Assembly (NCBI RefSeq): GCF_038019025.1
Contig: NZ_CP150496.1
Coordinates: 1,938,001 to 2,002,000 of the forward strand
DNA length: 64,000 nucleotides
Origin: Polaribacter marinaquae
Lineage (GTDB): Bacteria; Bacteroidota; Bacteroidia; Flavobacteriales; Flavobacteriaceae
Direction of reading: 5' to 3'
The notes under the pieces: model-generated
Seen by the model: the letters and a program-made list of their open reading frames with translations, nothing else
Told to the model about the DNA's origin: nothing
The model's database searches: none
In this document: piece by piece, positions 16,784 through 26,448 of the stretch
Position numbering within the stretch: position 1 is the first letter of the stretch
Layout of the letters: each line of letters begins with the position of its first letter
Made by a program: the position numbers and the translations under genes

Positions 16784-17974
16784 ATGAAACGTAGAGATTT
16801 TTTAAAACAATCAACTTTTGCTTCTGGAATGTTTTTTGTGCCTCAATTTTTAAAGGCTTTTGAGCACAACACCAACTCGATATTTAGCAATAAAAAAGTA
16901 GTTATTATTCAGTTAAAAGGAGGTAATGATGGTTTAAACACAGTTGTACCTTTTAACAACGATATTTATTATCAACAAAGAAATAATATCGCCTTAAAAC
17001 AAGCAGATTTATTTAAAATTTCTGATGAAGTAGGGCTTCATACAAGCTTACAACCTTTACAAAAACTGTATGACAAAGGTTTTTTAAGTATTATAAATAA
17101 TGTTGGATATCCTAACCCCAACTTATCTCATTTTAGAGCTACAGATATTTGGCAAACTGCTAGTGATAGTAATGAGTTTTTGCAAAACGGTTGGGTTGGG
17201 CGTTATTTAGATTTTATTAAAGGAAACCCTTACACTGCTATTGAAGTGGATGAAAGTTTGTCTTTAATGATGAAAGGAAAAACACAAAACGGATTAGCAA
17301 TTACAGATTCTAAAATGTTTTACAACTCTATGAAAGCACCGTTTTTTAACAACGTTGTTTCTAATTATAATGATGCGCATCTAAGTGAACATAATTTAGG
17401 GTATTTGTATAACACCATGATTGATGCAAAATCGTCTGCAAAACATATTTACGAAAAAACGAAAACAAAAAACTCTTCCGCAGAATATCCTAAAAATTTA
17501 TTTGGTAAACAATTAAAAAATATTTCTCAGTTTATTAATTCCGGATTAGAAACCCAAGTATATTACGCTGGTTTAAGTGGTTTTGATACACATGCTAACC
17601 AAACAAATACACAAGCAAGATTATTGAATTTGTATGCAGAAACTATGGAAGTTTTTATAAATGATTTACAAAAAAATAACACTTTTGATGATGTGCTTAT
17701 TCTTACTTTTTCAGAATTTGGTAGACGTGTAAAACAAAACGAATCTAAAGGAACAGATCACGGAACAGCAAATAATGTTTTTCTGATGGGTAAAAACCTA
17801 AAAAACCAAGGTTTGTATAATAGTTTGCCAAATTTAGCGAACTTAGATAAAAACGGAAATTTAAAATACGAAATAGATTTTAGAGAAATTTACGCTACTA
17901 TTTTAGACAAATGGTTAAAAGTTGATGATACTGCTATTTTAAACAAATCGTTTTCTAAATTAGGATTTATTTAA
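16784..17974 (+). CDS. DUF1501 family protein (alkaline phosphatase-fold, Tat-type signal)
   Basis: This 396-residue protein starts MKRRDFLKQSTFASGMFF, a twin-arginine-like signal, and has the DUF1501 core: VVIIQLKGGNDGLNTVVP, HTSLQPLQKLYDKG, then SGFDTHANQ and LTFSEFGRRVKQNESKGTDHG, with Asp/His residues arranged like a sulfatase/phosphatase fold. It should be exported, possibly as a folded metalloprotein, and is the usual partner of DUF1800. The substrate is unknown. It is the last gene of the two-gene operon; no strong terminator follows. Confidence 0.88.
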   Translation: MKRRDFLKQSTFASGMFFVPQFLKAFEHNTNSIFSNKKVVIIQLKGGNDGLNTVVPFNNDIYYQQRNNIALKQADLFKISDEVGLHTSLQPLQKLYDKGFLSIINNVGYPNPNLSHFRATDIWQTASDSNEFLQNGWVGRYLDFIKGNPYTAIEVDESLSLMMKGKTQNGLAITDSKMFYNSMKAPFFNNVVSNYNDAHLSEHNLGYLYNTMIDAKSSAKHIYEKTKTKNSSAEYPKNLFGKQLKNISQFINSGLETQVYYAGLSGFDTHANQTNTQARLLNLYAETMEVFINDLQKNNTFDDVLILTFSEFGRRVKQNESKGTDHGTANNVFLMGKNLKNQGLYNSLPNLANLDKNGNLKYEIDFREIYATILDKWLKVDDTAILNKSFSKLGFI

Positions 17975-18083
17975 AACTTGATATTCTAAAAATATTCTGC
18001 TAAATTCGTTCGTCTTGTAATTGTATAATTAACAAGCTATTATAAAATATATTTTTAAGGCATAAATATTATTGTAAAGAATA

Positions 18084-18923
18084 ATGATCTCACTTAATAA
18101 GACGATAGCGTACACCCAAAATTGGAAACCTACTTTTTTGATTGCTTTATTGTTAGGTACAGTAATTCCGGTTTTGTTAATTACCTTAGAGCCTTTTGAT
18201 AATAGTAATAGTTTTTCATATAAATATTTAATTCTTTCTGGTTATTCCGTTTGTATAATAATACCGATTTTAATATTTCATCCTATAGAAAATTACGTTT
18301 ACAAAATTCAAACAAAACGATGGTTTATAGTAAACGAGTGTATTTATATTATTAGCACATTATTTGTAATCTTTATTTTTTCTTTCTTTTATCACTTCTT
18401 TGTAATTAGCGGTTTAACTTCTTTTACCTATGAATTAATCTGGAGTTTTATAAAATCTTTTGGAGTACCTTTTACACCTATTGTAGTGCCTTTGTGGCTT
18501 TATTTACGGTCTAAATACGGTCAAATAGAAGTTCCTGATTATGATAAATCGAGCACTAAAAAGGTTAAAAAAATTACTATTAATGGAACCAATAAATCTG
18601 AAACCTTAACCATTTTTGAATCGGATTTTATTTTTGCAAAAGCCCAACAGAATTATGTAGATATTTATTTTAATACAGATAAAGGCATGCAACAAAAAAC
18701 TTTAAGAAGCACGCTATCTAATATTATAAAACAACTACCTAAAGCTTGGCAAGTGCATCGCTCTTACTTGGTAAATTTAGATTATCTTAAAACTGTAGAA
18801 GGCAATGCTAGAAAACGTTTTATAAGAATTACAACAACCGAAGAGACTATACCAATTTCTCAGGTTTACTATAAGGCACTTAATAAAAGACTTTCAAATT
18901 CGTCCCAAGAGCTTCAAAAATAG
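18084..18923 (+). CDS. Membrane-bound LytTR-family transcriptional regulator
   Basis: This 279-residue protein has four membrane segments in residues 15-150 and a C-terminal LytTR DNA-binding domain (about 165-275), marked by DFIFAKAQQNYVDIYF, LPKAWQVHRSYLVNLDYLKTVEGNA and IPISQVYYKAL. It lacks a receiver domain, so it is a one-component membrane regulator rather than a response regulator. LytTR proteins usually bind direct repeats spaced two helical turns apart; none is clear nearby. The lipoprotein gene 103 bp downstream is a possible target. Confidence 0.87.
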   Translation: MISLNKTIAYTQNWKPTFLIALLLGTVIPVLLITLEPFDNSNSFSYKYLILSGYSVCIIIPILIFHPIENYVYKIQTKRWFIVNECIYIISTLFVIFIFSFFYHFFVISGLTSFTYELIWSFIKSFGVPFTPIVVPLWLYLRSKYGQIEVPDYDKSSTKKVKKITINGTNKSETLTIFESDFIFAKAQQNYVDIYFNTDKGMQQKTLRSTLSNIIKQLPKAWQVHRSYLVNLDYLKTVEGNARKRFIRITTTEETIPISQVYYKALNKRLSNSSQELQK

Positions 18924-18939
18924 CCCGTGTATTTCAATT

Positions 18940-18962
18940 TTAACCCAAAAACCTCAGGTTAA
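18940..18962. promoter_or_regulatory. Inverted repeat upstream of the 19027 lipoprotein gene
   Basis: TTAACC (18940-18945) and GGTTAA (18957-18962) are separated by 11 bases, between the LytTR gene and the lipoprotein gene. It could be an operator for that regulator. It is not followed by a T-run, so it is a poor terminator. Confidence 0.3.
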
Positions 18963-19026
18963 TCACACTCTTTTTTTTCATTTGTTTTAATGTGTTCTAT
19001 TTGCTGTGAACTTAAAAAACTAACAA

Positions 19027-20241
19027 ATGAAAACTCTTAATTTTTTTATCGCAGTAATTTTATTACTAATTCTAACAAGTTGTTCTTCTAGTAAATATGT
19101 TAACTATTTAGAAGATCATACAGAAGTTGTTAAAATGACAGATTCTCTTCAATTTAATTCACTTGATGATAGCTTCTATAATAACAAACTATTTTTAGTA
19201 GGCGAAGTTCATGAAGTTGAAACATCCCCAAGAATAGATTTCGCAATGTTTACACAACTTAACCAGAAAATACATATTAATACATATTTAGCCGAAATGG
19301 ATATTGCTCAAGGTTATTATCTTCAAGAATATATAAAAGGGTCAAATGAAATTACATTGAAGGAGATATTAAAAAAATGGCCAGTTTACATAGGTAGAAT
19401 ATCTGAACAACATAGAAATAAATGGGTAAAAATGAGAGCTTATTATGCTCAACTTCCTCATGACAAAAAGTTTAATCTAGTAGGAATTGATAGAATTGCA
19501 GATTTCGATTTGATTAGAAAACTATTAAAAGAAAAACTACCTGTAGCATATCATAAAGATATTGATAGTGAAAATGAGTATTTAATTTCTTGGTCTAAGA
19601 ATAAACTAGATATGATTATAGAAAAAGAAAAACCTTATTTGAGTATGAATACGATCAATTTATTAAAAAATATAGCGTACAATTTAAATAATTATAAGGT
19701 TACAAGAAGTAGAGATAAATTCATGTTTCATAACTTTAAAAGATTATACACACAAAGGAACTGGGAAAACAAAAATCTATATAGTGGATTGGGTTTTTCA
19801 CACACATTACAAGCTTATAGATATACTTTTGCTGGTCGAATTAAAAAAGATATGCAATTACCTTATTCTAATAAAATGGTTAGCTTAAATACGTTGTATG
19901 TAGATTCTAGGTTAACTGTTGATAGTAAAGCGTTACCAAAGTTTATGCAAGATAAAGGCAAAGCATTTACTCGATTTAAGTATTCTCAAGATAATAGGTT
20001 ATTTATGTATATTGAAGGTATAGCGGATTATAAAAAAGTTACAGAACCAAACTCGATAAGCTTACTTAAATTAGATGCTACAGATTCTCCTTATCTAAAC
20101 TCGTCTAGAGGTACTAAAGTTAAAAAGCTTATAACCATTTGGGATGCTTACGATATTATAGATGGCACATCTACAACAGACTATGCACAATATATTTTGT
20201 TTGTTAGAAATGCAGATTGGATTAAGCCTGATGAAAACTAG
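19027..20241 (+). CDS. Lipoprotein of the ChaN/TIKI/erythromycin-esterase-like fold (tentative)
   Basis: This 404-residue predicted lipoprotein has its lipobox Cys at residue 19 (LILTSCSSSK). The mature part has a LFLVGEVHEVETSPRIDF segment near residue 54; a Gly-Glu-x-His-Glu motif of this kind is shared by the ChaN, TIKI and EreA group of putative hydrolases or heme-binding proteins. Later NLVGIDRIADFD and SGLGFSHTLQAYRY support the same fold. The role is unknown. It follows a membrane LytTR regulator and ends at a strong terminator shared with atpG. Confidence 0.5.
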   Translation: MKTLNFFIAVILLLILTSCSSSKYVNYLEDHTEVVKMTDSLQFNSLDDSFYNNKLFLVGEVHEVETSPRIDFAMFTQLNQKIHINTYLAEMDIAQGYYLQEYIKGSNEITLKEILKKWPVYIGRISEQHRNKWVKMRAYYAQLPHDKKFNLVGIDRIADFDLIRKLLKEKLPVAYHKDIDSENEYLISWSKNKLDMIIEKEKPYLSMNTINLLKNIAYNLNNYKVTRSRDKFMFHNFKRLYTQRNWENKNLYSGLGFSHTLQAYRYTFAGRIKKDMQLPYSNKMVSLNTLYVDSRLTVDSKALPKFMQDKGKAFTRFKYSQDNRLFMYIEGIADYKKVTEPNSISLLKLDATDSPYLNSSRGTKVKKLITIWDAYDIIDGTSTTDYAQYILFVRNADWIKPDEN

Positions 20242-20248
20242 ATAAATA

Positions 20249-20284
20249 AAAAAAGAGCTTATCATAAATGATAAGCTCTTTTTT
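20249..20284. terminator. Bidirectional intrinsic terminator
   Basis: A nearly perfect palindrome, with core AGAGCTTATCAT/ATGATAAGCTCT flanked by an A-run and a T-run, lies between the convergent lipoprotein and atpG genes. Confidence 0.88.
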
Positions 20285-20301
20285 ATTTTACAAAACTAAG
20301 A

Positions 20302-21168
20302 TTAGTTGTTTAACGCTTCTGCACCACCAACAATTTCAAGAATTTCATTTGTAATTGCTGCCTGACGTGCTTTGTTATAAGTTAATAACAATTCGTCTCT
20401 TAAATCTTTAGCATTGTCTGTTGCTTTATGCATTGCAGTCATTCTTGCTCCGTGTTCAGATGCAAAACTATCTCTTAATGCTTTATACAATTGCGTTTTT
20501 AAAGATTTTGGTATTAAAGCCTCTATAATTTCTTCTTTAGAAGGCTCAAAAATATAATCAGAATTTACAGCACTTGCATCACCACCTTCGATTGGTTTAA
20601 TCGGTAAAAATTGCTCTACCTGTGTAATTTGAGTAGCGGCATTTTTAAATTGATTGTAAACAATTTCAATTTTATCATACGTACCATCAACAAATAACTC
20701 CATTAAGTTTTCTGCAAGAGAAGCTACATTACTAAAAGTTAAATCATCATATATATCACTTCTATTAGCTGTAACATTATATCCTTTAGATAAAACATCA
20801 TTTCCTTTTTTACCTATTGTAAATAAATCTACAGAAGTATTGCTATATTTTTCGTTTATAGTTTTTACTACTTCTTTTGTAATAGAAGAGTTAAAACCAC
20901 CACATAAACCTCTATTAGAAGTAATAACAACTAATAAAACTTTAGAAACATCTCTTTGTTTAGAATATTCTCCACTAGCATCACTTTCTAATGTTGCGCT
21001 TAAATTTTGCAACAATTCTGTAAGTTTAGAAGAATATGGGCGCATAGCCGTAATAGCATCTTGCGCTTTTTTCAACTTTGCAGCAGATACCATTTTCATG
21101 GCAGATGTAATCTGCATTGTAGATTTAATAGAAGTAATTCTATTACGTATTTCTTTTAAGTTAGCCAT
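20302..21168 (-). CDS. atpG: ATP synthase F1 subunit gamma
   Basis: This is the 288-residue central-stalk subunit of F1. The N-terminal coiled coil is MANLKEIRNRITSIKSTMQI with TSAMKMVSAAKLKKAQ, and the C-terminal helix ends RQAAITNEILEIVGGAEAL, both diagnostic. The middle has the SNRGLCGGFN signature. It rotates within the alpha-beta hexamer and couples proton flow to catalysis. It is the last gene of the atpBEFHAG cluster and is separated from atpA by 49 bp that contain a perfect 13-bp hairpin. The terminator at 20249-20284 ends the operon. Confidence 0.97.
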   Translation of the reverse strand: MANLKEIRNRITSIKSTMQITSAMKMVSAAKLKKAQDAITAMRPYSSKLTELLQNLSATLESDASGEYSKQRDVSKVLLVVITSNRGLCGGFNSSITKEVVKTINEKYSNTSVDLFTIGKKGNDVLSKGYNVTANRSDIYDDLTFSNVASLAENLMELFVDGTYDKIEIVYNQFKNAATQITQVEQFLPIKPIEGGDASAVNSDYIFEPSKEEIIEALIPKSLKTQLYKALRDSFASEHGARMTAMHKATDNAKDLRDELLLTYNKARQAAITNEILEIVGGAEALNN

Positions 21169-21180
21169 ACTATGAGTATT

Positions 21181-21210
21181 TTATTATTCCCGCTTTCGCG
21201 GGAATAATAA
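21181..21210. repeat. REP-like palindrome between atpA and atpG
   Basis: A perfect 13-bp stem, TTATTATTCCCGC/GCGGGAATAATAA, with loop TTTC. The core CCCGCTTTCGCGGG is of the kind dispersed as REP-like repeats in many genomes. It is much more G+C-rich than its surroundings. It lies inside the operon and has no T-run, so it is unlikely to be a full terminator and may instead stabilise or process mRNA. Confidence 0.6.
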
Positions 21211-21217
21211 CTATATG

Positions 21218-22795
21218 TTATGCAAATTGCTTAGAAATTTCTTTAGCTGCTGCCTCTAAAACATCAGTAGCTTCGCCTGTTAATTTACCAGACTTTAAAA
21301 CATCTAAAGTATCTCTATGCTTTGCGTTTAAATAATCGATATAATCTTTTTCGAATTTCTTTACTTTTTCTACAGGAACATCTTTTAGTAAGTTCTTAGA
21401 ACCTGCATAAATAATTGCAATTTGATCTTCTACAGAAAAAGGATCGTTTTGAGCTTGCTTTAAAATTTCAACATTACGTTGTCCTTTAGAAATTACACTC
21501 ATTGTTGCAGCATCTAAATCTGAACCAAACTTAGCAAAAGCTTCTAATTCTCTAAACTGAGCTTGATCTAATTTTAAAGTACCAGATACTTTTTTCATGG
21601 CTTTAATCTGAGCATTACCACCAACACGAGATACAGAAATACCTACGTTAATTGCTGGACGAACACCAGAGTTAAATAAATCTCCATCTAAGAAAATCTG
21701 TCCATCAGTAATCGAAATTACGTTTGTTGGAATATATGCAGAAACGTCACCCGCTTGTGTTTCGATAATTGGTAATGCAGTTAAAGAACCTCCACCTTTT
21801 ACGATTCCTTTTAAAGAATCTGGTAAATCGTTCATTTCACTTGCAATTTTATCATCATTAATAACTTTTGCAGCACGTTCTAATAATCTAGAGTGTAAGT
21901 AAAATACATCACCAGGATAAGCTTCACGTCCTGGAGGTCTTCTTAATAATAAAGAAATCTCACGGTAAGCAACAGCTTGTTTAGATAAATCATCATAAAT
22001 AATTAAAGCTGGTCTTCCAGAATCTCTAAAATACTCTCCAATTGCAGCTCCGGCAAATGGTGCATAAACTTGCATTGCTGCAGGATCTGATGCATTTGCT
22101 GCTACAATTGTAGTATAAGCTAAAGCTCCTTTTTCTTCTAACATATTTGCAATTGCAGCAACTGTAGAAGCTTTTTGACCGATAGCAACATAAATACAAT
22201 AAACTGGCTCACCAGCATCGTAAAATTCCTTCTGATTTAAAATAGTATCTAACGCAACTGTAGATTTACCTGTTTGACGGTCTCCAATAATTAACTCACG
22301 TTGACCTCTACCAACAGGAATCATTGCATCAATAGATTTAATACCTGTTTGTAACGGTTCTGTTACTGGTTCTCTATAAATTACACCAGGAGCTCTTCGC
22401 TCTAAAGGCATCTGATAAGTAGTACCTTCTATTGGTCCTTTACCATCAATTGGGTTTCCTAAAGTATCTAAAACACGTCCTACAACTCCTTCACCTGCAT
22501 TTAATGAAGCAATTCTTTCTGTACGTTTAACAGTAGAACCTTCTTTTACTGATGTAGCAGTACCTAACAATACAACACCCGCGTTATCTTCTTCTAAGTT
22601 TAATACGATTCCTTCTAGACCTCCTTCGAACTCTACTAATTCACCATATTGAACATTAGATAGACCGTAAACACGTGCGATACCATCACCTACTTGTAAA
22701 ACAGTTCCTACTTCGTTTAAAGTAGCTTTAGCTTCAAAATTTGTTAACTGTTCTTTTAAAATTGCTGATACTTCAGCTGGTTTAATACTTGCCAT
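21218..22795 (-). CDS. atpA: ATP synthase F1 subunit alpha
   Basis: This is the 525-residue non-catalytic nucleotide-binding subunit of F1. The P-loop GDRQTGKST is at residues 171-179, followed by the [14 protein letters not shown] and [17 protein letters not shown] segments and the family signature region [17 protein letters not shown]. Length is normal. It is placed between atpH (21 bp upstream) and atpG. The catalytic beta subunit gene atpD is not in this window, as is usual in Bacteroidetes, where atpDC sits elsewhere. Confidence 0.98.
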   Translation of the reverse strand: MASIKPAEVSAILKEQLTNFEAKATLNEVGTVLQVGDGIARVYGLSNVQYGELVEFEGGLEGIVLNLEEDNAGVVLLGTATSVKEGSTVKRTERIASLNAGEGVVGRVLDTLGNPIDGKGPIEGTTYQMPLERRAPGVIYREPVTEPLQTGIKSIDAMIPVGRGQRELIIGDRQTGKSTVALDTILNQKEFYDAGEPVYCIYVAIGQKASTVAAIANMLEEKGALAYTTIVAANASDPAAMQVYAPFAGAAIGEYFRDSGRPALIIYDDLSKQAVAYREISLLLRRPPGREAYPGDVFYLHSRLLERAAKVINDDKIASEMNDLPDSLKGIVKGGGSLTALPIIETQAGDVSAYIPTNVISITDGQIFLDGDLFNSGVRPAINVGISVSRVGGNAQIKAMKKVSGTLKLDQAQFRELEAFAKFGSDLDAATMSVISKGQRNVEILKQAQNDPFSVEDQIAIIYAGSKNLLKDVPVEKVKKFEKDYIDYLNAKHRDTLDVLKSGKLTGEATDVLEAAAKEISKQFA

Positions 22796-22816
22796 CTTTT
22801 ATGATTTGATGTATAA

Positions 22817-23374
22817 TTAAATTTTTGGAATGAAATGACTGTTGTCAAATTCCTTTCTTAATTCGTTTAAATAATTAGAGATACTTGCATCATACTGCAC
22901 ATCTCCAACGCGTAGAATAAATCCTCCTAAAATATCTGGATTTATAACATTTTCTAGATTTGCTTTGTTACCTGTTAAGGCTACAATTTTATCTAAAACT
23001 TGCTTTTCTACTTCTTCTGTTAAAGGTACTGCTGTTGTTACCTTGGCAACCTGCGTACGCTTTAAGTGATCAAAAACAATTGCATATTTTTGTGCAACTG
23101 GGCGCAACATTGCAATTCTTTTGTTATCTTTTAACAAATGAAATAAACCTAGTGTAATATTGTTTACTTTACCCTGAAACAATGCCGTTAGAACATTCAT
23201 TTTGTCTGATGCTTTAACAATAGGGCTGTTTAACATTACCTCTAAATCTTTGTTCTCTGCAATGGTAGCAGCTACTAACGACATGTCGTCATTAACCGCA
23301 GCTTCAGACTTGTTGTCTAATGCTAGATTTAAGATTGCTTTAGCGTAACGTAATGCTGCTCTTGCGTCTTTCAT
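22817..23374 (-). CDS. atpH: ATP synthase F1 subunit delta
   Basis: This 185-residue protein of the OSCP/delta family links the F1 head to the peripheral stalk. The N-terminal helical domain starts ARAALRYAKAILNLA, and the C-terminal part has the signature ILGGFILRVGDVQYDASISNYLNELR. It lies 6 bp after atpF and 21 bp before atpA, within the F1Fo operon. Confidence 0.95.
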   Translation of the reverse strand: MKDARAALRYAKAILNLALDNKSEAAVNDDMSLVAATIAENKDLEVMLNSPIVKASDKMNVLTALFQGKVNNITLGLFHLLKDNKRIAMLRPVAQKYAIVFDHLKRTQVAKVTTAVPLTEEVEKQVLDKIVALTGNKANLENVINPDILGGFILRVGDVQYDASISNYLNELRKEFDNSHFIPKI

Positions 23375-23380
23375 TTATAC

Positions 23381-23881
23381 TTAGTTTAAAGTAACTTCTT
23401 TTAAAATACCTTCTACTAAATCTAGTTGGTCTTTTTTGTTAGATAATTCTTTTTTAATTACAGATTCTGCTATACCAATAGATAATTCTGCAACATTCTT
23501 TTTAATTTCTGCTAAAGCTGCTTGCTTTTCTTGTTGAATAGAAGCGTTTGCCTTTTCTATTAAATTTGCTGTAACTTCTTTTGCATCTTCTTTAGCATCA
23601 GAAATAATTTTGTCTTTTATTTCTCTTGCCTCTTTCATCATTGCATCTCTTTCTGCTCTTGCTTCTTTTACAAGCTTTTCGTTATCTGCTTGTAAATTCT
23701 GCATTTCTCTACGTGCATTTTCTGCAGCTTGTAAAGCATCTTCGATACCATTCTCTCTATCTTCTAAAGAGTTTAAAATTGGTTTCCAAGCAAATTTTTT
23801 CATCAAAAATAATAAAATTATTAAGATGACGATTTGCATAAAGAACAACCCTGGTGAAAAATCGTTTAATAAAGTTTCCAT
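23381..23881 (-). CDS. atpF: ATP synthase Fo subunit b
   Basis: This 166-residue peripheral-stalk subunit has a single N-terminal membrane helix (LFFMQIVILIILLFLMKKF, residues 12-30), then a long charged coiled coil rich in Ala, Glu and Lys. It dimerises and clamps F1 to the membrane. It is separated from atpE by 94 bp holding an 18-bp hairpin, an unusually large gap for this operon. Confidence 0.95.
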   Translation of the reverse strand: METLLNDFSPGLFFMQIVILIILLFLMKKFAWKPILNSLEDRENGIEDALQAAENARREMQNLQADNEKLVKEARAERDAMMKEAREIKDKIISDAKEDAKEVTANLIEKANASIQQEKQAALAEIKKNVAELSIGIAESVIKKELSNKKDQLDLVEGILKEVTLN

Positions 23882-23916
23882 GCTATAAACTAATTATATT
23901 GTTTTTTGTTTAATTT

Positions 23917-23958
23917 AAAAACACTTTCTGTAACCAACCGTTACAGAAGAGTGTTTTT
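23917..23958 (-). terminator. Strong hairpin between atpE and atpF
   Basis: An 18-bp stem (9+9 bp with a single bulged G) and a five-base loop CAACC lies 18 bases past the atpE stop. Its minus-strand 3' arm ends GTGTTTTTAAATT. It looks like a partial terminator or RNA-processing element within the atp operon. Confidence 0.6.
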
Positions 23959-23975
23959 GTTTCTTTTTTAGGAAA

Positions 23976-24179
<204 letters not shown>

Positions 24180-24220
24180 TTAAATATATTAATTAAACAA
24201 ATTCTAATTCTTCTTTTGTA

Positions 24221-24237
24221 CTTGATTATGCATCAAG
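24221..24237 (-). other. Small hairpin between atpB and atpE
   Basis: CTTGAT/ATCAAG with loop TATGC lies four bases past the atpB stop codon. It is weak and lacks a T-run. It may mark an RNA-processing point before atpE. Confidence 0.3.
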
Positions 24238-24241
24238 ATTT

Positions 24242-25375
24242 CTAATGATGATCGTGTTCTTCAACAGCCATCCCAATAAATAACGATGATAACATCGTAA
24301 AAATAAACGCTTGTAAAAAGGCTACTAAAATTTCAATAACCATAATAAATAATGCCAACACTAAAGACATACCTGTAGACGCTACTGGCCCAAAAGCTTC
24401 TTTCATTGTTACCATTAAAGCAATTAAACTCATTACCACAAAGTGACCTGCTGTAATATTTGCAAATAAACGCACTAACAAAGAGAAAGGCTTAATTAAA
24501 ATAAAACCTGCCAATTCTATTACTGCTAATATTGGTCTTAAAATTACTGGTACACCTGGCATCCATAATGTGTGTGCCCAAAAATCTTTACTACCGTTTG
24601 TAATGTAAATTACCATTGTAAATAAAGCCAAAGCAACTGTAACTGCAATTTGACCTGTTACGTTGAAACCTAACGGAGTTAAACCTAATAAGTTCAAAAT
24701 CCAAATAAAGAAAAATACCGTTAATAAAAAGCCCATAAACTTTTTATACTTTTTCTCTCCAATATTTGGTCTTGCTATTTCGTCTCTAACATAAATTACC
24801 AAAGGCTCTAAAACTCTACCAAATCCTTTTGGTACTTTTCTAGATTTGTATTGTTTTGCTAATGCAGAGAAACCTAAAAACATTAAAAGAGAAGCAAATA
24901 AAATACCTACTACACTTTTTGTGATCGAAAAATCTAATGTTTTATGAGCGTTTGTTGCGTGGTGTGTTTCATCAAAAGAAACAGCTGTTGCTCCTTTTTC
25001 TAATTCATAAATCTTGCTATGAATTTTTGTGAATTTTAATCCGTTTTTTTCTACAATTACATGTCCATCATCATTATGATGAAATTCTGAAGACATAAAA
25101 GTTACTAAACCTTCGCTAGACCATAAAATTACAGGTAAAGGAAAACCAAAATGTTTTCTTTCTCCTTGATCTGTAGAATAAGAGAAAAAAGTAAAGTCGT
25201 GAGAATCTTTTAAGTGATGTTTAATATAATCAGTAACTTCTTCTTGTGTATTTACCTGACCACCATCGTTTTCCGAATGGCTTTTCTTACCTGTTTCTGA
25301 GGCAAAAGTTGTACTTGTAATAACCGCTATTACTGCTATTGTAAAAAACTTAATTATTTTTTGTGCAATCTTCAT
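24242..25375 (-). CDS. atpB: ATP synthase Fo subunit a (long form)
   Basis: This 377-residue proton-channel subunit is about 100 residues longer than the E. coli protein. The extra N-terminal part consists of a signal-like segment (residues 5-26, ending TTFASE) and a hydrophilic domain of about 120 residues rich in His and Asp, followed by the usual membrane helices from about 150. The essential Arg is R302 in SLLVRLFANITAGH. This layout is characteristic of Bacteroidetes. It has its own promoter at 25403-25431 and starts the atpBEFHAG series. Confidence 0.96.
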   Translation of the reverse strand: MKIAQKIIKFFTIAVIAVITSTTFASETGKKSHSENDGGQVNTQEEVTDYIKHHLKDSHDFTFFSYSTDQGERKHFGFPLPVILWSSEGLVTFMSSEFHHNDDGHVIVEKNGLKFTKIHSKIYELEKGATAVSFDETHHATNAHKTLDFSITKSVVGILFASLLMFLGFSALAKQYKSRKVPKGFGRVLEPLVIYVRDEIARPNIGEKKYKKFMGFLLTVFFFIWILNLLGLTPLGFNVTGQIAVTVALALFTMVIYITNGSKDFWAHTLWMPGVPVILRPILAVIELAGFILIKPFSLLVRLFANITAGHFVVMSLIALMVTMKEAFGPVASTGMSLVLALFIMVIEILVAFLQAFIFTMLSSLFIGMAVEEHDHH

Positions 25376-25402
25376 TGTAAAAATACGCTTTCTAAATTCG
25401 GC

Positions 25403-25431
25403 GCAAAGGTACGCAATAATTCAAAAGTACA
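25403..25431 (-). promoter_or_regulatory. Promoter of the atpB operon
   Basis: On the minus strand TTG (25431-25429) and TACCTTTG (25410-25403) are 18 bp apart. The leader to the atpB start would be about 20 bases. This allows ATP synthase genes to be expressed independently of the porW/bactofilin genes upstream. Confidence 0.65.
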
Positions 25432-25453
25432 AACCTTTTTTTCAAATTTAAAT

Positions 25454-25843
25454 TTATAGTTTTTTATTTCTAATTTTTGATACGACAATTCCTTCTGTTG
25501 ATAAAAAAACGAAAGTGGGTAATAAGAATGATAATTTTGCTATAACAGACAAAGAATCTCTTTCTATTATTGATGAATAAAAGGCTACGCAAAAAAACAG
25601 TAATTTTAAAAATAAAGCTCCTAAATATATATAACCTAAGTCTTCTGGTTTTTTATTAACACTTTGAAGTAATAATAAATTTACACAAATTAGTATAGAA
25701 AAACCGCTATGAAAAAGATATAGTTTTTGCAGGTTAAAAGGTAGTATTTCTTTATAACTCTCTATAATAATTTGATGTAAAAAAAAGCCTGAAAAATGTA
25801 AACCAAGAAAAACTACGAGTACAATTACTATTTTTTTAATCAT
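25454..25843 (-). CDS. DUF6168 family membrane protein (AtpI-like position)
   Basis: This 129-residue protein has four hydrophobic segments and resembles the Bacteroidetes DUF6168 family. It occupies the place of atpI, between atpZ and atpB, and its start overlaps atpZ by 8 bp. By position it may help assemble the c-ring or Fo, as AtpI does, but no sequence motif confirms that. Confidence 0.7.
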   Translation of the reverse strand: MIKKIVIVLVVFLGLHFSGFFLHQIIIESYKEILPFNLQKLYLFHSGFSILICVNLLLLQSVNKKPEDLGYIYLGALFLKLLFFCVAFYSSIIERDSLSVIAKLSFLLPTFVFLSTEGIVVSKIRNKKL

Positions 25844-26054
25844 TTATTTTATTTGCTTGTTTAATAAGAGCATATGTTGCTAAAAAAATAGCAACTAAAG
25901 TAATTGTTGTTGTTAAAAATGAAGTGTCTAACTTTTTATCTAACCATTCTCCTAAAAGAAAGCCTAAATATATTGTTAACCCCATTTGCAAGCCCGCACC
26001 AGATAACTGTATTGCTTTATTAAGCGGTTTTTTCTGAGCGTTTTTTTGTTTCAT
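25836..26054 (-). CDS. atpZ: AtpZ/AtpI family Fo-associated protein
   Basis: This small protein of about 72 residues has two membrane helices (residues 18-33 and 45-62) and the family pattern GLTIYLGFLLGEWLDKKL. Members are encoded at the front of F1Fo operons and assist assembly or Mg2+ uptake. The frame can start at GTG 26060, but ATG 26054 is preferred. Either way it overlaps the end of the bactofilin gene by about 35-41 bp, and DUF6168 overlaps it by 8 bp, so these genes are translationally coupled. Confidence 0.85.
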   Translation of the reverse strand: MKQKNAQKKPLNKAIQLSGAGLQMGLTIYLGFLLGEWLDKKLDTSFLTTTITLVAIFLATYALIKQANKIND

Positions 26055-26448
26055 TACCACTTTTATTAAGTTCTTTTAATGCACCCTTCATTGCACAAGT
26101 AGCATTAAAAGTGGCACCTGGTTCTATAGATAGTTTACCTATAACCACATCTCCAGAAATATTTGCTGTACTTTTTATTGTTAACGTATTTGCTACAGAT
26201 AAATCGCCAGAAAATTTACCTTCTATATCTGCATTAGTAGATTCTACAGTACCTTTTATTACACCTTCAGAACCAATAATTACTCTTCCTTTAGTTATTA
26301 AAGTACCTTCTAATATACCGTCTATTCTAAAATCTCCTTCAGAGACAATATCTCCTTTAAATGTAGAGTTTTTGGCTATTACATTTCTTTCCATAGTTCT
26401 TGGGTTTGCTTTTTTCTTCTCTTTTTTAGGTTCTTTGCTGCTAAACAT
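26020..26448 (-). CDS. Bactofilin family polymer-forming protein
   Basis: This 142-residue protein has a central beta-helical bactofilin domain (about residues 22-118) made of short repeats with hydrophobic periodicity such as GDFRIDGILEGTLITKGRVIIG, flanked by basic, flexible ends. Bactofilins form cytoskeletal filaments without nucleotide, often as membrane-bound scaffolds for cell-shape or envelope enzymes. Its start shares one base with the porW/sprE stop (TAATG), implying coupled translation. Confidence 0.9.
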   Translation of the reverse strand: MFSSKEPKKEKKKANPRTMERNVIAKNSTFKGDIVSEGDFRIDGILEGTLITKGRVIIGSEGVIKGTVESTNADIEGKFSGDLSVANTLTIKSTANISGDVVIGKLSIEPGATFNATCAMKGALKELNKSGNETKKRSEKTA

